Positions 1 to 7,169 of a stretch of 38,050 bases of DNA are shown one piece after another. The notes beneath the pieces were generated by a model. That model saw only the letters and a list, made by a program, of their open reading frames with translations, did not search any database and was not told the origin of the DNA. Each line of letters starts with the position of its first letter. The stretch's first letter is position 1. A program made the translations under genes and the position numbers. The stretch is from Flavobacteriaceae bacterium. Its GTDB lineage: Bacteria; Bacteroidota; Bacteroidia; Flavobacteriales; Flavobacteriaceae. The stretch lies in contig JAHEHF010000026.1 of the NCBI GenBank assembly GCA_024644745.1, positions 1 to 38,050 on the forward strand, written 5' to 3'.

Positions 1-128
1 ATAAGGCCAGCTTTGAAATAACCGATGACCTGCTCTTTGTAAGATCTAAAATCATTTCCTCAAAATTACAGGACAACCCCATTGAAGATCTGCTTTATGA
101 AACCGCCTGGACACAACCGGTGAATTAA
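1..128 (+). CDS. C-terminal end of an unidentified protein (partial)
   Basis: An open frame runs from the left edge to a TAA at 126-128 and gives 41 residues ending in ETAWTQPVN. The frame is set by the codon starting at position 3. The upstream part lies outside the window, so neither family nor function can be assigned. The visible tail is mixed acidic and hydrophobic, with no membrane segment. No clear terminator follows it; the nearest structure is a weak 6-bp hairpin at 205-220. Confidence 0.5.
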   Translation, partial: KASFEITDDLLFVRSKIISSKLQDNPIEDLLYETAWTQPVN

Positions 129-404
129 AACGTTTCTCTGCTATTATTTACTGATCAATTCATCTGTCAAAACTTATAAGAACTTTTTCTTTTACTGAAA
201 GGCATACCCTCGTCAGGGTACATTATTGATTTTCAAATATTTATAAAATTCTCTTCGGAAACTATTAGTTCCCTTTGGGACAATATATGGGTGCTTTGGT
301 CCTGTTTTGATCAGGACCGTACATCAATTAAAGTACCTTTAAGATGGTTCATCATTTTTTTGTGAATCCTTTCTAATTATTAACCCCTAAAACCAAACCC
401 CCTT
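129..404. other. 276-bp AT-rich intergenic region with three inverted repeats
   Basis: No gene is visible here. Three short inverted repeats lie between the partial gene and the lipoprotein gene: taccct/agggta at 205-220, ggtcctg/caggacc at 298-318 (7-bp perfect arms, 7-nt loop), and ttaaag-tac-ctttaa at 328-342. None is followed by a clear T-run, so they look more like operators or leader structures than terminators. No full TTTG-N19-TAnnTTTG promoter was recognised. Confidence 0.4.
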
Positions 405-2150
405 ATGAAAACAACAAAACCAAACTTGGTAAAAATGATCTCTCAGCTGGCAATGGCTATGTTGCTTGTAAGTCTCTTTTCCTGTAGCGAGGATGTTAAA
501 CTGGATGATGTGAGTGCCAATGCTAAAAATGGACAAAATTCTGATTTAAAAGTGTTCGCCCGTGGTGCAACTTTGAAAGGAGCCAATGGTATCGACATCG
601 GACCAGATGGCAATCTTTACATCGCCAGTGTCAATGGTCAGGAAATAATCGTAATGAATAAGAATAGCGGGAAGATCATCGACCGGATTACTCACGAAAA
701 CGGAGTGGATGCACCTGACGATCTTGTGTTTGGCCCTGACGGATCAATATATTGGACAGATATACTTACCGGATTTGTAAGACGAATGACCCCTGACGGA
801 ATAATGACCGAACGGTTTGTTGCCCCTGGTGTTAATCCGATTACATTCTCGCGTGATGGAACACGTCTTTTTGTAGGGCTAGATTTCCTAGGTGATGGGC
901 TTTATGAGCTTAAACCCGATCTAAGTGACCTTAAACCTATAATTAAATGTGATCCAATAAATAACCCATTCTGTCTTGGTTTTCTCAATGCATTTGAGGT
1001 CGGTCCTGACGATCGCCTTTACGGACCATTGTTCCTGTTTAATCAGGTTGTTGCCGTAGATGTAGATTTAGGAACCGTTGAAGTAATTGCAGGATTCACA
1101 CCTGGAGAATTTGACAATCCTGCATCTGCAAAATTCGGACCGGATGGCTTGCTTTATGTGCTCGATCAGGGAGGCCAAGTTGTTACAATAGATATTGATA
1201 ACAATAATAAAGTAACCCCCTTCACCACCCTTCAACCAGGGCTGGATAATATGGCCTTTGACTCGGATGGAACCCTATACATGACTAATAATGACGAAGG
1301 CTGGGTGGCAGAGATACTTCCAAACAGGCAAGCCCGAATTATCAGTCCTGGTGGGATGATAGCACCTCAAGGCCTGGCCGTTTTAGAAGGTTCAAACGGT
1401 AAGGATGCTGTGTTCGTTGCAGACATATTCAAATTGAGGGAATTCGATGGACGTAATGGCAAGCAGGTAAATAGTTCTAAAGGGTATTTGATCCCAGGGA
1501 TAAATACTTTGAATTTACCTTTTACACTGTCAGCGAAAGGAGAAGAATTAGTGGTTTCTTCCTGGTTTAGTGGAGATGTTCAAATCTGGAATCCTCAAAC
1601 TGAAAATGTCAGTGTAGTGTATGGACCTGGAGAAATTCCAATTAATGCCATCGCCTTCCAAGATGAAATTGTAGTATCAGATTTAGTGAAGGGCCTCGTA
1701 TGGGCCAGTGACAATTCATCACCTCTAATCAGTTTGGTATCACCCAGTGGCTTGGCTACAGATGGCAATGACTTATTTGTGGCTGATCATGACACGGGCA
1801 TTATATGGCAGATTAGTTTTGATGGTAAAACTCCTAAGACAAAGAATGAGCTTACAACTGGTCTTTCTTCTCCAGAAGGATTGGCATATGACAAAGAAGG
1901 AAGAAGCTTGGTAGTTTATGAAACAGGCTTGGGTAGCGATGGTTTTGAGGGTCGTCTAACTCGTATTGACCTGCCAACCGGAGATACAACTCCGATTGTG
2001 GATGGCCTTGAAATAAGTGGTCCCGGTCTGGATATATATCCTCCAACCTGGTTCTTTGACGGTGTAACCATTGGTCCTTCAGGTGATATCTATGCATCAG
2101 GTGGGCGTAATAATGTCATTTATCGCGTCCCTTCAAATAAGGCAAATTAA
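405..2150 (+). CDS. SMP-30/NHL-type beta-propeller lipoprotein
   Basis: This 581-residue protein has a lipoprotein signal peptide with a lipobox ending at Cys27 (LFSC), so it should be membrane-anchored. The rest carries repeated beta-propeller blades marked by GPDGxLY-like motifs (GPDGNLYIAS, GPDGSIYWTD, GPDGLLYVLD, SDGTLYMTNN, GPSGDIYASG), as in the SMP-30/gluconolactonase/LRE and NHL superfamily. Such proteins either hydrolyse lactones or act as binding scaffolds. No substrate can be read from the sequence, and the metal-binding residues of true SMP-30 enzymes could not be checked by eye. The gene stands alone, with an intrinsic terminator at 2206-2246. The start at 405 directly precedes the signal peptide, behind an A/C-rich stretch with no Shine-Dalgarno sequence. 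Confidence 0.8.
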   Translation: MKTTKPNLVKMISQLAMAMLLVSLFSCSEDVKLDDVSANAKNGQNSDLKVFARGATLKGANGIDIGPDGNLYIASVNGQEIIVMNKNSGKIIDRITHENGVDAPDDLVFGPDGSIYWTDILTGFVRRMTPDGIMTERFVAPGVNPITFSRDGTRLFVGLDFLGDGLYELKPDLSDLKPIIKCDPINNPFCLGFLNAFEVGPDDRLYGPLFLFNQVVAVDVDLGTVEVIAGFTPGEFDNPASAKFGPDGLLYVLDQGGQVVTIDIDNNNKVTPFTTLQPGLDNMAFDSDGTLYMTNNDEGWVAEILPNRQARIISPGGMIAPQGLAVLEGSNGKDAVFVADIFKLREFDGRNGKQVNSSKGYLIPGINTLNLPFTLSAKGEELVVSSWFSGDVQIWNPQTENVSVVYGPGEIPINAIAFQDEIVVSDLVKGLVWASDNSSPLISLVSPSGLATDGNDLFVADHDTGIIWQISFDGKTPKTKNELTTGLSSPEGLAYDKEGRSLVVYETGLGSDGFEGRLTRIDLPTGDTTPIVDGLEISGPGLDIYPPTWFFDGVTIGPSGDIYASGGRNNVIYRVPSNKAN

Positions 2151-2205
2151 GATCATTAAAATTGGCGTTTCCCGCCGAATGCGCTAAAGATCACCTTTAT
2201 AAAAG

Positions 2206-2246
2206 AAAACTTTCCTGCAGTTTTATACACTATGGGAAAGTTTTTT
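2206..2246 (+). terminator. Intrinsic terminator after the beta-propeller lipoprotein gene
   Basis: The arms aaaactttcc (2206-2215) and ggaaagtttt (2235-2244) form a perfect 10-bp stem with a 19-nt loop. The right arm runs into a T6 tract at 2241-2246. It lies 56 nt past the stop codon at 2150. Confidence 0.75.
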
Positions 2247-2303
2247 GTTTGAACTAAAATAATTGAATGTTTGAATGCGTGAATGATTCTTAAATCTTCA
2301 TTC

Positions 2304-2323
2304 CCTGCCTGCCGGCAGGCAGG
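2304..2323. repeat. 20-bp perfect GC-rich palindrome
   Basis: The sequence cctgcctgcc followed by ggcaggcagg is a perfect 20-bp palindrome built on CCTG/CAGG steps, set in AT-rich surroundings. Such palindromes resemble dispersed intergenic REP-like elements. Its copy number in this genome cannot be seen from this window; only one copy was noticed. Confidence 0.7.
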
Positions 2324-2356
2324 TCAAATCGTAAATCTGCATTCAATCCTACCAGG

Positions 2357-2403
2357 GGGATTACTCCGTGATCCCTACAATGACCAAGACTGCAATTATA
2401 ATC
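2357..2403. repeat. Degenerate copy of the ~105-bp intergenic repeat (unit 0)
   Basis: The stretch gggattactccgtgatccc and the following about 27 bases, ending near tgcaattataatc, match the core of the two better copies downstream with several substitutions. It lies about 104 bp before the equivalent point of the next copy, so three units follow one another. Confidence 0.55.
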
Positions 2404-2417
2404 ATATCTAGATACCC

Positions 2418-2522
2418 ATTCGATATTCTCAATTCGATATTCGATATTCGATGTTCCCATGGGATTACTGGCGTGATCCCTGAATCGACCACGGCTGCAA
2501 CTAAAATCCTCACAAAAAACTC
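2418..2522. repeat. 105-bp repeat unit 1 with ATTCGAT heptads
   Basis: The unit opens with five phase-locked heptads at 2418-2452, four exact ATTCGAT and one degenerate (attctca). A core follows: gttcccatgggattactg and then gcgtgatccctgaatcgacc. Positions 2437-2509 match 2542-2614 with a single substitution over 73 bp, at a period of exactly 105 bp. No ORF is conserved in it. Confidence 0.8.
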
Positions 2523-2627
2523 ATTCGCCATTCAATATTAAATATTCGATATTCGATGTTCCCATGGGATTACTGGCGTGATCCCTGAATCGACCACGAC
2601 TGCAACTAAAATCCCAATGCGCTGAAG
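2523..2627. repeat. 105-bp repeat unit 2 with ATTCGAT heptads
   Basis: This is the second copy of the same unit. Its five heptads lie at 2523-2557, with the last two exact ATTCGAT. The core at 2542-2614 is 72/73 identical to unit 1. The unit runs directly into the stack of hairpins that separates the plus-strand gene from the minus-strand tRNA. Confidence 0.8.
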
Positions 2628-2643
2628 CGCATTGCAGGATTTT
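2608..2643 (+). terminator. Terminator-like hairpin at the end of the repeat array
   Basis: caatgcgct (2615-2623) pairs with agcgcattg (2626-2634) across a 2-nt turn. Outside this, aaaatcc (2608-2614) pairs with ggatttt (2637-2643) after a 2-nt bulge. A run of six T follows at 2640-2645. It could end plus-strand transcription that escapes the terminator at 2206. Confidence 0.5.
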
Positions 2644-2698
2644 TTAATTTCCACAAGGTTTAAGCGCAGGCGCTGACCTTGTGGAAATTAAAAAATCC
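2637..2698. repeat. 23-bp perfect inverted repeat (long hairpin)
   Basis: The arms 2637-2659 and 2676-2698 are perfect reverse complements over 23 bp, with a 16-nt loop that itself contains agcg/cgct. The structure shares bases with the hairpin on each side (2637-2643 on the left, 2692-2698 on the right), so the three stems are mutually exclusive in RNA or DNA. Confidence 0.8.
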
Positions 2699-2725
2699 CG
2701 ATGAATTTTCATTCATCGGGATTTT
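2686..2725 (-). terminator. Intrinsic terminator of tRNA-Val
   Basis: The arms 2692-2705 and 2712-2725 (aaaatcccgatgaa / ttcatcgggatttt) form a perfect 14-bp stem with a 6-nt loop. Read on the minus strand, a U-rich TTTTTAATT stretch follows. It begins just downstream of the tRNA 3' end. Confidence 0.75.
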
Positions 2726-2733
2726 GATTGATG

Positions 2734-2808
2734 TGGGCAATGAGGGATTCGAACCCCCGACCCCCTCGGTGTAAACGAGGTGCTCTGAACCAACTGAGCT
2801 AATTGCCC
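2734..2808 (-). tRNA. tRNA-Val (anticodon UAC)
   Basis: This is a 75-nt tRNA cloverleaf on the minus strand. The acceptor arms GGGCAAT (plus strand 2802-2808) and ATTGCCC (2735-2741) pair over 7 bp, with discriminator A at 2734. The D-arm contains AGCTCAGTTGGT. The anticodon stem CCTCG/CGAGG encloses a loop TTTACAC, giving anticodon TAC (valine). The T-arm contains GGTTCGAATCC. The 3' CCA is not encoded. A consensus promoter lies just upstream and a terminator just downstream, so it is a single-gene transcription unit. Confidence 0.96.
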
Positions 2809-2818
2809 TAAGCGGATG

Positions 2819-2849
2819 CAAATATAATTTAGTTTTTAATATTGACAAA
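2819..2849 (-). promoter_or_regulatory. Consensus Bacteroidetes promoter for tRNA-Val
   Basis: On the minus strand, TTTG (2846-2849) is followed by a 19-nt spacer and TATATTTG (2819-2826). This matches the -33 TTTG / -7 TAnnTTTG consensus of the Bacteroidetes primary sigma factor exactly. The predicted start lies a few nt before the tRNA 5' end at 2808. The palindrome aattattgaataatt at 2851-2865 borders the -33 box. Confidence 0.75.
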
Positions 2850-2893
2850 CAATTATTGAATAATTTTTAGTGTCTGTAAGAGAATGATAATAC

Positions 2894-3706
2894 CTATTTT
2901 GACAGGGAAGGAACATTTCTGTAAAAAGAGGTTTCCTGACTTTCAATGGCACTGAAAAGTGAGGATAAAAATTGTCTTCTGTCATTTTCATTCGGATACA
3001 TTTTTGACAAAAGGGCATGGCTCTCATATTGAGATAATTCAGCATCCGAAAACGAATCCATCACAAATATTTCGATAAATTCCCTGCTGTCATCCCCCCA
3101 GAAATGTCTGAAGGGCTGATAAGCCAGAATTTTCCTGTTGTTCATGATCACCTTATCAAAATACAACCTGTAATTGGCATAGGAATCTTGATCTTCATAA
3201 TCTGATAAAATATTTGTTTTGATCATGAAGGTAAATGGATGGTTCTGCCCTGCCTCTTTTTCACGATCTTTCGAATAGGGAGATGTCAGGAAAATCTCAT
3301 CGGAATGTTTGCTTTTATAAAAACTGTTTTGCTTTTCAAAAAAGGCCTTTCTCTCCTCTTCATCAGGCCATGCCTCTTCAATAAGCGCACGTCTTGACTC
3401 ATTGATGGCCATGATATCTTCCCATGAATCGATGACGTTGACCACTTTAATTTCTCCATACTGTGGGGCAAAATAATCAAACAGGACCTCGTGAGAGATG
3501 ATCTGGTCGATCTTACTTGTTACTTTTTCAAAAAATTCTCTTTCCACTTCTTTCCATTCCTCAAAATCAAAGTCATCGACCCCATGAAGGGTGGTCAAAG
3601 TGACATACATGGGTTCAAAGTCTTCCTCGCCTTCCTGTCCTGACAGGGGAGCGGCAAATAAAAATAAAATGCAAATTAAGGTCGTGGGGATAACTTTAAA
3701 TTTCAT
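2894..3706 (-). CDS. Secreted protein of unknown function with internal duplication
   Basis: I do not recognise a characterised family. The 270-residue product starts at the ATG at 3704-3706, because that start gives a clean signal peptide (about residues 1-23, probable cut after LSG); the frame stays open nine codons further upstream. The mature part holds two related modules, about residues 31-130 and 166-262. Each has a beta-rich stretch, then an acidic helix, then a closing motif: WPDEEERKAFFEKQNSFY in the first and YPNENDRRQFLSSLF...TSFY in the second. The pattern recalls duplicated dimeric alpha/beta-barrel (ABM/NIPSNAP-like) modules, but that is inference. It lies 51 nt after folC on the same strand and may have its own promoter. 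Confidence 0.75.
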   Translation of the reverse strand: MKFKVIPTTLICILFLFAAPLSGQEGEEDFEPMYVTLTTLHGVDDFDFEEWKEVEREFFEKVTSKIDQIISHEVLFDYFAPQYGEIKVVNVIDSWEDIMAINESRRALIEEAWPDEEERKAFFEKQNSFYKSKHSDEIFLTSPYSKDREKEAGQNHPFTFMIKTNILSDYEDQDSYANYRLYFDKVIMNNRKILAYQPFRHFWGDDSREFIEIFVMDSFSDAELSQYESHALLSKMYPNENDRRQFLSSLFSAIESQETSFYRNVPSLSK

Positions 3707-3730
3707 AGTACATGATAAAAATGACACTAT

Positions 3731-3756
3731 CAAATTTAAGGTTTTTTCAGCACAAA
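3731..3756 (-). promoter_or_regulatory. Possible promoter for the duplicated-module secreted protein
   Basis: On the minus strand TAAATTTG (3731-3738) fits the TAnnTTTG -7 element. A TTTG (3753-3756) sits 14 nt upstream of it, shorter than the usual 17-23. The start codon would follow about 24 nt downstream of the -7 element. The gene may instead be read through from folC. Confidence 0.35.
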
Positions 3757-3757
3757 A

Positions 3758-4978
3758 TTAAACCGGTAATTCTGCCACGACAAAGGTACTGCCACCCGCA
3801 TAGATAAGATCATCTTTAGCAGCTTTAGCCAGCGCCGCGGCGTATGCCTCGTGAACTGATTTATACACGGTTCCCGTCAATTTGAATTCCTTTGCCTTTT
3901 TCATAAGCACTTCGGCATCCAGGCCCCGCGGTATATCAGGTCTGCAAAAATAATAAGTTGCTTCCCTTGGAAAGTATCCCAATACCGATCCAAGATCCTT
4001 GTCATTGACCATGCCAAGAACAACATGTAATTTTCTGAATGACTCCTGTGCCAATTGCTTCATGACCAATTGAAGACCCTCCTTGTTATGGGCCGTGTCG
4101 CATATGACCTTCGGATGAAATTGCAATACCTGCCAGCGCCCCTTCAGGCCTGTATTACGGGTTACATTTTTGAACCCGTCCAACAGAGCTTGCTTTGTAA
4201 TCTTATAATTCATGCCGTCCAGAAGTCTGAGGGTCTGCTGCACGGTAATCCTATTTTTTTTCTGGTAGTCTCCCTTCAGGTCCGATTCATAGGTGTGAAA
4301 AGACATCTGATCGGCAAAATAAATAGGTGCCTGACGTTCTTGTGCCAACTTTTGAAATACATGAGCCACTTCGACCTGGGTCTCCCCTATGACCACCGGG
4401 GTCTCTGGCTTGATAATGCCTCCTTTTTCTACAGCAATTTCAGGCAGGCTGTTGCCCAAAAATTGCATGTGGTCATATCCGATATTCGTGATGACCGAAA
4501 CCAGAGGTTTTAAAATATTTGTAGAGTCCAGCCTACCGCCCAGTCCTACCTCCACAATGGCTATGTCGACTTGCTCCCTGTTAAAATGGTCAAAAGCCAT
4601 TCCTACCGTAAGTTCAAAAAAAGACAATTTCTGACGCTCTAAAAACGCCTTGTGCAATTCAATGAACTCAACTACGGATTCTTTGGATATGGGTTGACCA
4701 TTCACCCTGATCCTTTCCCTGAAATCTTTCAGGTGAGGCGATGTATACAGGCCTGTTTTGTATCCTGCGGCTTGTAAAACTGAGGCGAACATGTGTGATA
4801 CAGACCCCTTGCCGTTCGTACCTGCCACGTGCACACTTTCAAAGCCCAGTTCGGGTCGGCCAAGGTGATCGGAAAAAGCCTTGATATTGGTGAGGTCTTT
4901 TTTAAATGCGGTACTGCCCTGCCTTTGGTACATGGGTAGCCTGGAAAACATCCAATCCAAGGTTTCTTGATAATTCAA
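3758..4978 (-). CDS. folC: Bifunctional folylpolyglutamate synthase/dihydrofolate synthase
   Basis: This 406-residue Mur-ligase-superfamily enzyme adds L-glutamate to dihydropteroate or tetrahydrofolate using ATP, in cytosolic folate biosynthesis. The N-terminal FolC signature is clear: the P-loop AGTNGKGS at residues 52-59, followed by the SPHL...RIRVNG segment. The central IVEVGLGGRLDSTN motif and a C-terminal CDTAHNKEG motif complete the catalytic set. Length matches the family. The start is 2 nt after the stop of the upstream TonB-like gene, so the two are almost certainly co-transcribed. FolC is not a substitute for MurC or MurD even though it shares their fold. Confidence 0.96.
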   Translation of the reverse strand: MNYQETLDWMFSRLPMYQRQGSTAFKKDLTNIKAFSDHLGRPELGFESVHVAGTNGKGSVSHMFASVLQAAGYKTGLYTSPHLKDFRERIRVNGQPISKESVVEFIELHKAFLERQKLSFFELTVGMAFDHFNREQVDIAIVEVGLGGRLDSTNILKPLVSVITNIGYDHMQFLGNSLPEIAVEKGGIIKPETPVVIGETQVEVAHVFQKLAQERQAPIYFADQMSFHTYESDLKGDYQKKNRITVQQTLRLLDGMNYKITKQALLDGFKNVTRNTGLKGRWQVLQFHPKVICDTAHNKEGLQLVMKQLAQESFRKLHVVLGMVNDKDLGSVLGYFPREATYYFCRPDIPRGLDAEVLMKKAKEFKLTGTVYKSVHEAYAAALAKAAKDDLIYAGGSTFVVAELPV

Positions 4979-4980
4979 AA

Positions 4981-5952
4981 TTATTCTGATAAAGAAAAAT
5001 TATAGATAATGGCTCCAACCTGTTTGCTGGGCGCCTTGCTGTCTGCGTTGAATCTGGTCTTCAGTGCCGCCTCCTTTGCTTCATCCAGTAAGCATGGTGC
5101 TGAATTGGTAGTGCCTTGCACACCGGGTTGTGCAGCAATCACGCGCCCCGATTGATCCACTGAAATACTTACCACTACCCTACCTTCTTCATTGCACGGA
5201 TAGTCTGGCTTGGGTTTGCTCAGGGCTTTTCGGTTGCCCAGCCGGTAATTTCCACCGCTGCCGTCTCCCCCGACTCCATAGTAACCACTGGCATTCGGGT
5301 CTCCTGTTTGTTTTCCTTTGTCTCCGGCCTTATTATCATCTCCTTCTCCTCCCTCAGCTTTTCCGTCGCTGTCACTAAATCCCCCCATCAATGCGTCAAG
5401 ATTCTTTTTCTTAGCTTCTTGGGCAGCCTTTTCCTCAGCTGCTCTTTTTGCTTCCGCGATTCTTTCGCGTTCAATCTTTGCCTGGCGTTCCGCCTCGGCT
5501 TTTCTTTTAGCCTCTTTCTCTTCAGCAACTCTTCGTTCTTCTGCCTTTCTTTTGGCTTCAGCCTGTCTTTTTGCCTCTGCCTCCGCCTTTTTTATGGCAA
5601 TAGCTTCCTTGTCGGCCTGAGTCATAACTTCCTCAGCACTTTCTTCTTGAACTGCAGCCGGTTCGGACAACTCTTCAGCGACCTCCTCAACAATTTCTTC
5701 TTTGGGTTCTTCAATGACTTCCTCGATCGGTTCCGATTCTTCAGAAGCCTGACTCGCAGGCTTCAGTGCTTCCACGGGCTGAACATTACCGCTGCCATAG
5801 TCATTCGTTCCGAAATTTACGGCAATCCCAAATTCTTCCGGCGGATCCAGATAGGTAAGCCCGAACATAAAAATCAGCAGCAGGATCAACACCCCGATAA
5901 TCGAAGTGAGTACGGCAGATTTTCTTTTATATGTGGTATCTAATATGGGCAA
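4981..5952 (-). CDS. TonB/TolA-like energy transducer
   Basis: The 323-residue protein has an N-terminal membrane anchor (about residues 13-33), then an acidic Glu/Pro/Val-rich segment. A long Ala/Lys/Glu/Arg-rich helix resembling TolA spans roughly residues 110-185. A Gly/Asp-rich linker and a C-terminal TonB-like domain (from about residue 245) follow. The C-terminal domain has two cysteines (YPCNEEG and SAPCLLDEA) that could form a disulfide, as in many Bacteroidetes homologues. It should span the periplasm and pass proton-motive energy from the ExbB/ExbD pair just upstream to an outer-membrane partner. Whether it acts as TonB or TolA cannot be decided here; no TonB-dependent receptor or TolB/Pal gene is adjacent. 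The exbD stop lies 23 nt upstream. Confidence 0.85.
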   Translation of the reverse strand: MPILDTTYKRKSAVLTSIIGVLILLLIFMFGLTYLDPPEEFGIAVNFGTNDYGSGNVQPVEALKPASQASEESEPIEEVIEEPKEEIVEEVAEELSEPAAVQEESAEEVMTQADKEAIAIKKAEAEAKRQAEAKRKAEERRVAEEKEAKRKAEAERQAKIERERIAEAKRAAEEKAAQEAKKKNLDALMGGFSDSDGKAEGGEGDDNKAGDKGKQTGDPNASGYYGVGGDGSGGNYRLGNRKALSKPKPDYPCNEEGRVVVSISVDQSGRVIAAQPGVQGTTNSAPCLLDEAKEAALKTRFNADSKAPSKQVGAIIYNFSLSE

Positions 5953-5975
5953 CTATTCAATCTCTTTCGTGATGA

Positions 5976-6368
5976 TTATTTTGGCCTTACCGCCAGCACA
6001 ACTTTTATTTTATTGCGATTTGCGATATCAAGGACCTTAACTGCTTTTTCAATGGGCACACCTTCTTCGGCTCTCAGCACAATAGTGGGCTGGTCACTAT
6101 TTTTCAGGTTGTCCAATAAATATTGTTCGATCTCTCCTTCCTTCACTTTCTTTTTATCGATATAAAAATCCAGCTTTTTGGTGATGCTTACCGCGGTGGA
6201 TTTATTGTTCTCGGTTTTACCCTGTGCCTTTGGTAAAATGATATCAAGGGCATTAACGGTAACCAGGGTAGATGTCAGCATAAAAAAGATCAGCAGCAAA
6301 AAAACAATATCCGTCATAGACGACATATTGAAATTTGGATTTATTTTATTTCTTCCTCTGATGTTCAT
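5976..6368 (-). CDS. exbD: ExbD/TolR family biopolymer transporter
   Basis: This 130-residue single-span inner-membrane protein has one N-terminal transmembrane helix (about residues 20-40). The helix carries the conserved Asp20 in MSSMTDIVFLLL, the residue needed for proton coupling. A periplasmic domain follows and ends in the KVVLAVRPK strand. Length and motif are typical of ExbD/TolR. It is the second gene of the set: exbB ends 17 nt upstream and the TonB-like gene begins 23 nt downstream. It forms the proton channel with ExbB. The TolR name is equally possible from sequence alone. Confidence 0.92.
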   Translation of the reverse strand: MNIRGRNKINPNFNMSSMTDIVFLLLIFFMLTSTLVTVNALDIILPKAQGKTENNKSTAVSITKKLDFYIDKKKVKEGEIEQYLLDNLKNSDQPTIVLRAEEGVPIEKAVKVLDIANRNKIKVVLAVRPK

Positions 6369-6385
6369 GTTAAAATGGCAATTTG

Positions 6386-7087
6386 TTAAACCGGTTCATT
6401 GAGCAAGTCAAGGAATTCAAGTGAATTCGCCTCCATTTGATAAACCACCTTGTTGGTTCTCACGATAAGGTGATTGTAAGCGATATATGCAATGATCCCT
6501 ACGATAAGACCGGCAACCGTTGTGGTCATGGCGGTGTACAAACCGTCACTCAGCATTTTTATATCGATCTGACCTCCTGAATTGGCTATTTCATGAATCG
6601 CAATGATCATTCCGATAACGGTTCCTAAAAATCCAATCATGGGTGCCGCTCCGGCGATGGTCGCCAAAACACTTACGTTTTTTTCAAGCTTATAGATCTC
6701 AAGTTTACCCGCATTTTCAATGGCGGTATTGATGTCATCCAGTGGTTTGCCAATTCTTGAAATTCCTTTTTCGATCAATTTTGCCACAGGCGAATCATTG
6801 TTGCGGCTCAGGATCTTGGCAGCTTCCAGATTGCCGTTGAGAATATTGTCTCTGATCTGATTCATATAATTCTTATCGATCTTACTGGCGGCTTTGATCG
6901 CCAGAAATCTTTCAAAATAAATGTACAAACCAATCAAAAGCAGAACGAATAATAAGGCGATGATGATCTGCCCGCCCAGTCCTCCTTCCATGATCAGATT
7001 AAAGATGGAAAGCGTTTTTTCTTCTGAAACAGCTGCTTCAACGTTATCAGGCATATTTTCAGTATCCTGAAGTAAAAATAATGACAT
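6386..7087 (-). CDS. exbB: ExbB/TolQ/MotA family proton channel
   Basis: The 233-residue protein has three membrane segments, at about residues 38-62, 137-160 and 180-205. The conserved MotA/TolQ/ExbB region is GAAPMIGFLGTVIGMI, followed by the third helix containing TAMTTTVAGLIVGI. It makes the proton channel with the downstream ExbD and powers the TonB-like protein. The N-terminus, with about 35 residues before the first helix, is typical of the Bacteroidetes forms. It is the first gene of the exbB-exbD-tonB-folC run. The 82-bp gap to nhaD carries only a weak TTCGTTTG match to a -7 element on this strand, so its promoter is not established. Confidence 0.93.
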   Translation of the reverse strand: MSLFLLQDTENMPDNVEAAVSEEKTLSIFNLIMEGGLGGQIIIALLFVLLLIGLYIYFERFLAIKAASKIDKNYMNQIRDNILNGNLEAAKILSRNNDSPVAKLIEKGISRIGKPLDDINTAIENAGKLEIYKLEKNVSVLATIAGAAPMIGFLGTVIGMIIAIHEIANSGGQIDIKMLSDGLYTAMTTTVAGLIVGIIAYIAYNHLIVRTNKVVYQMEANSLEFLDLLNEPV

Positions 7088-7169
7088 ATTTTTTAATTAA
7101 TGAATATTAAAACCCAACGAATCAAACGAACTAAAATTGTGCCGAAAATGTGAAAGTTTACTTAAAGTT

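Noticed and set aside
2418-2627. Possible CRISPR array in the 105-bp repeats
   Set aside because: The repeated unit is far longer than a CRISPR repeat, there are no unique spacers of regular length, and no cas genes are present.
2660-3045. Small minus-strand frames over and beside tRNA-Val
   Set aside because: One is a translation of the tRNA itself, a common artefact, and the other covers the tRNA promoter and the 3' end of the neighbouring gene.
3758-4978. FolC considered as a hidden replacement for the missing Mur ligase
   Set aside because: It has the folate-specific N-terminal SPHL...RIRVNG segment and the usual FolC motifs, so it is an ordinary folylpolyglutamate synthase that only shares the Mur ligase fold.
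5130-5943. Long open frames on the plus strand opposite the TonB-like gene
   Set aside because: They mirror the low-complexity Ala/Lys/Glu repeats of the real gene (giving Phe/Leu/Ser-rich products) and have no start context or family resemblance.
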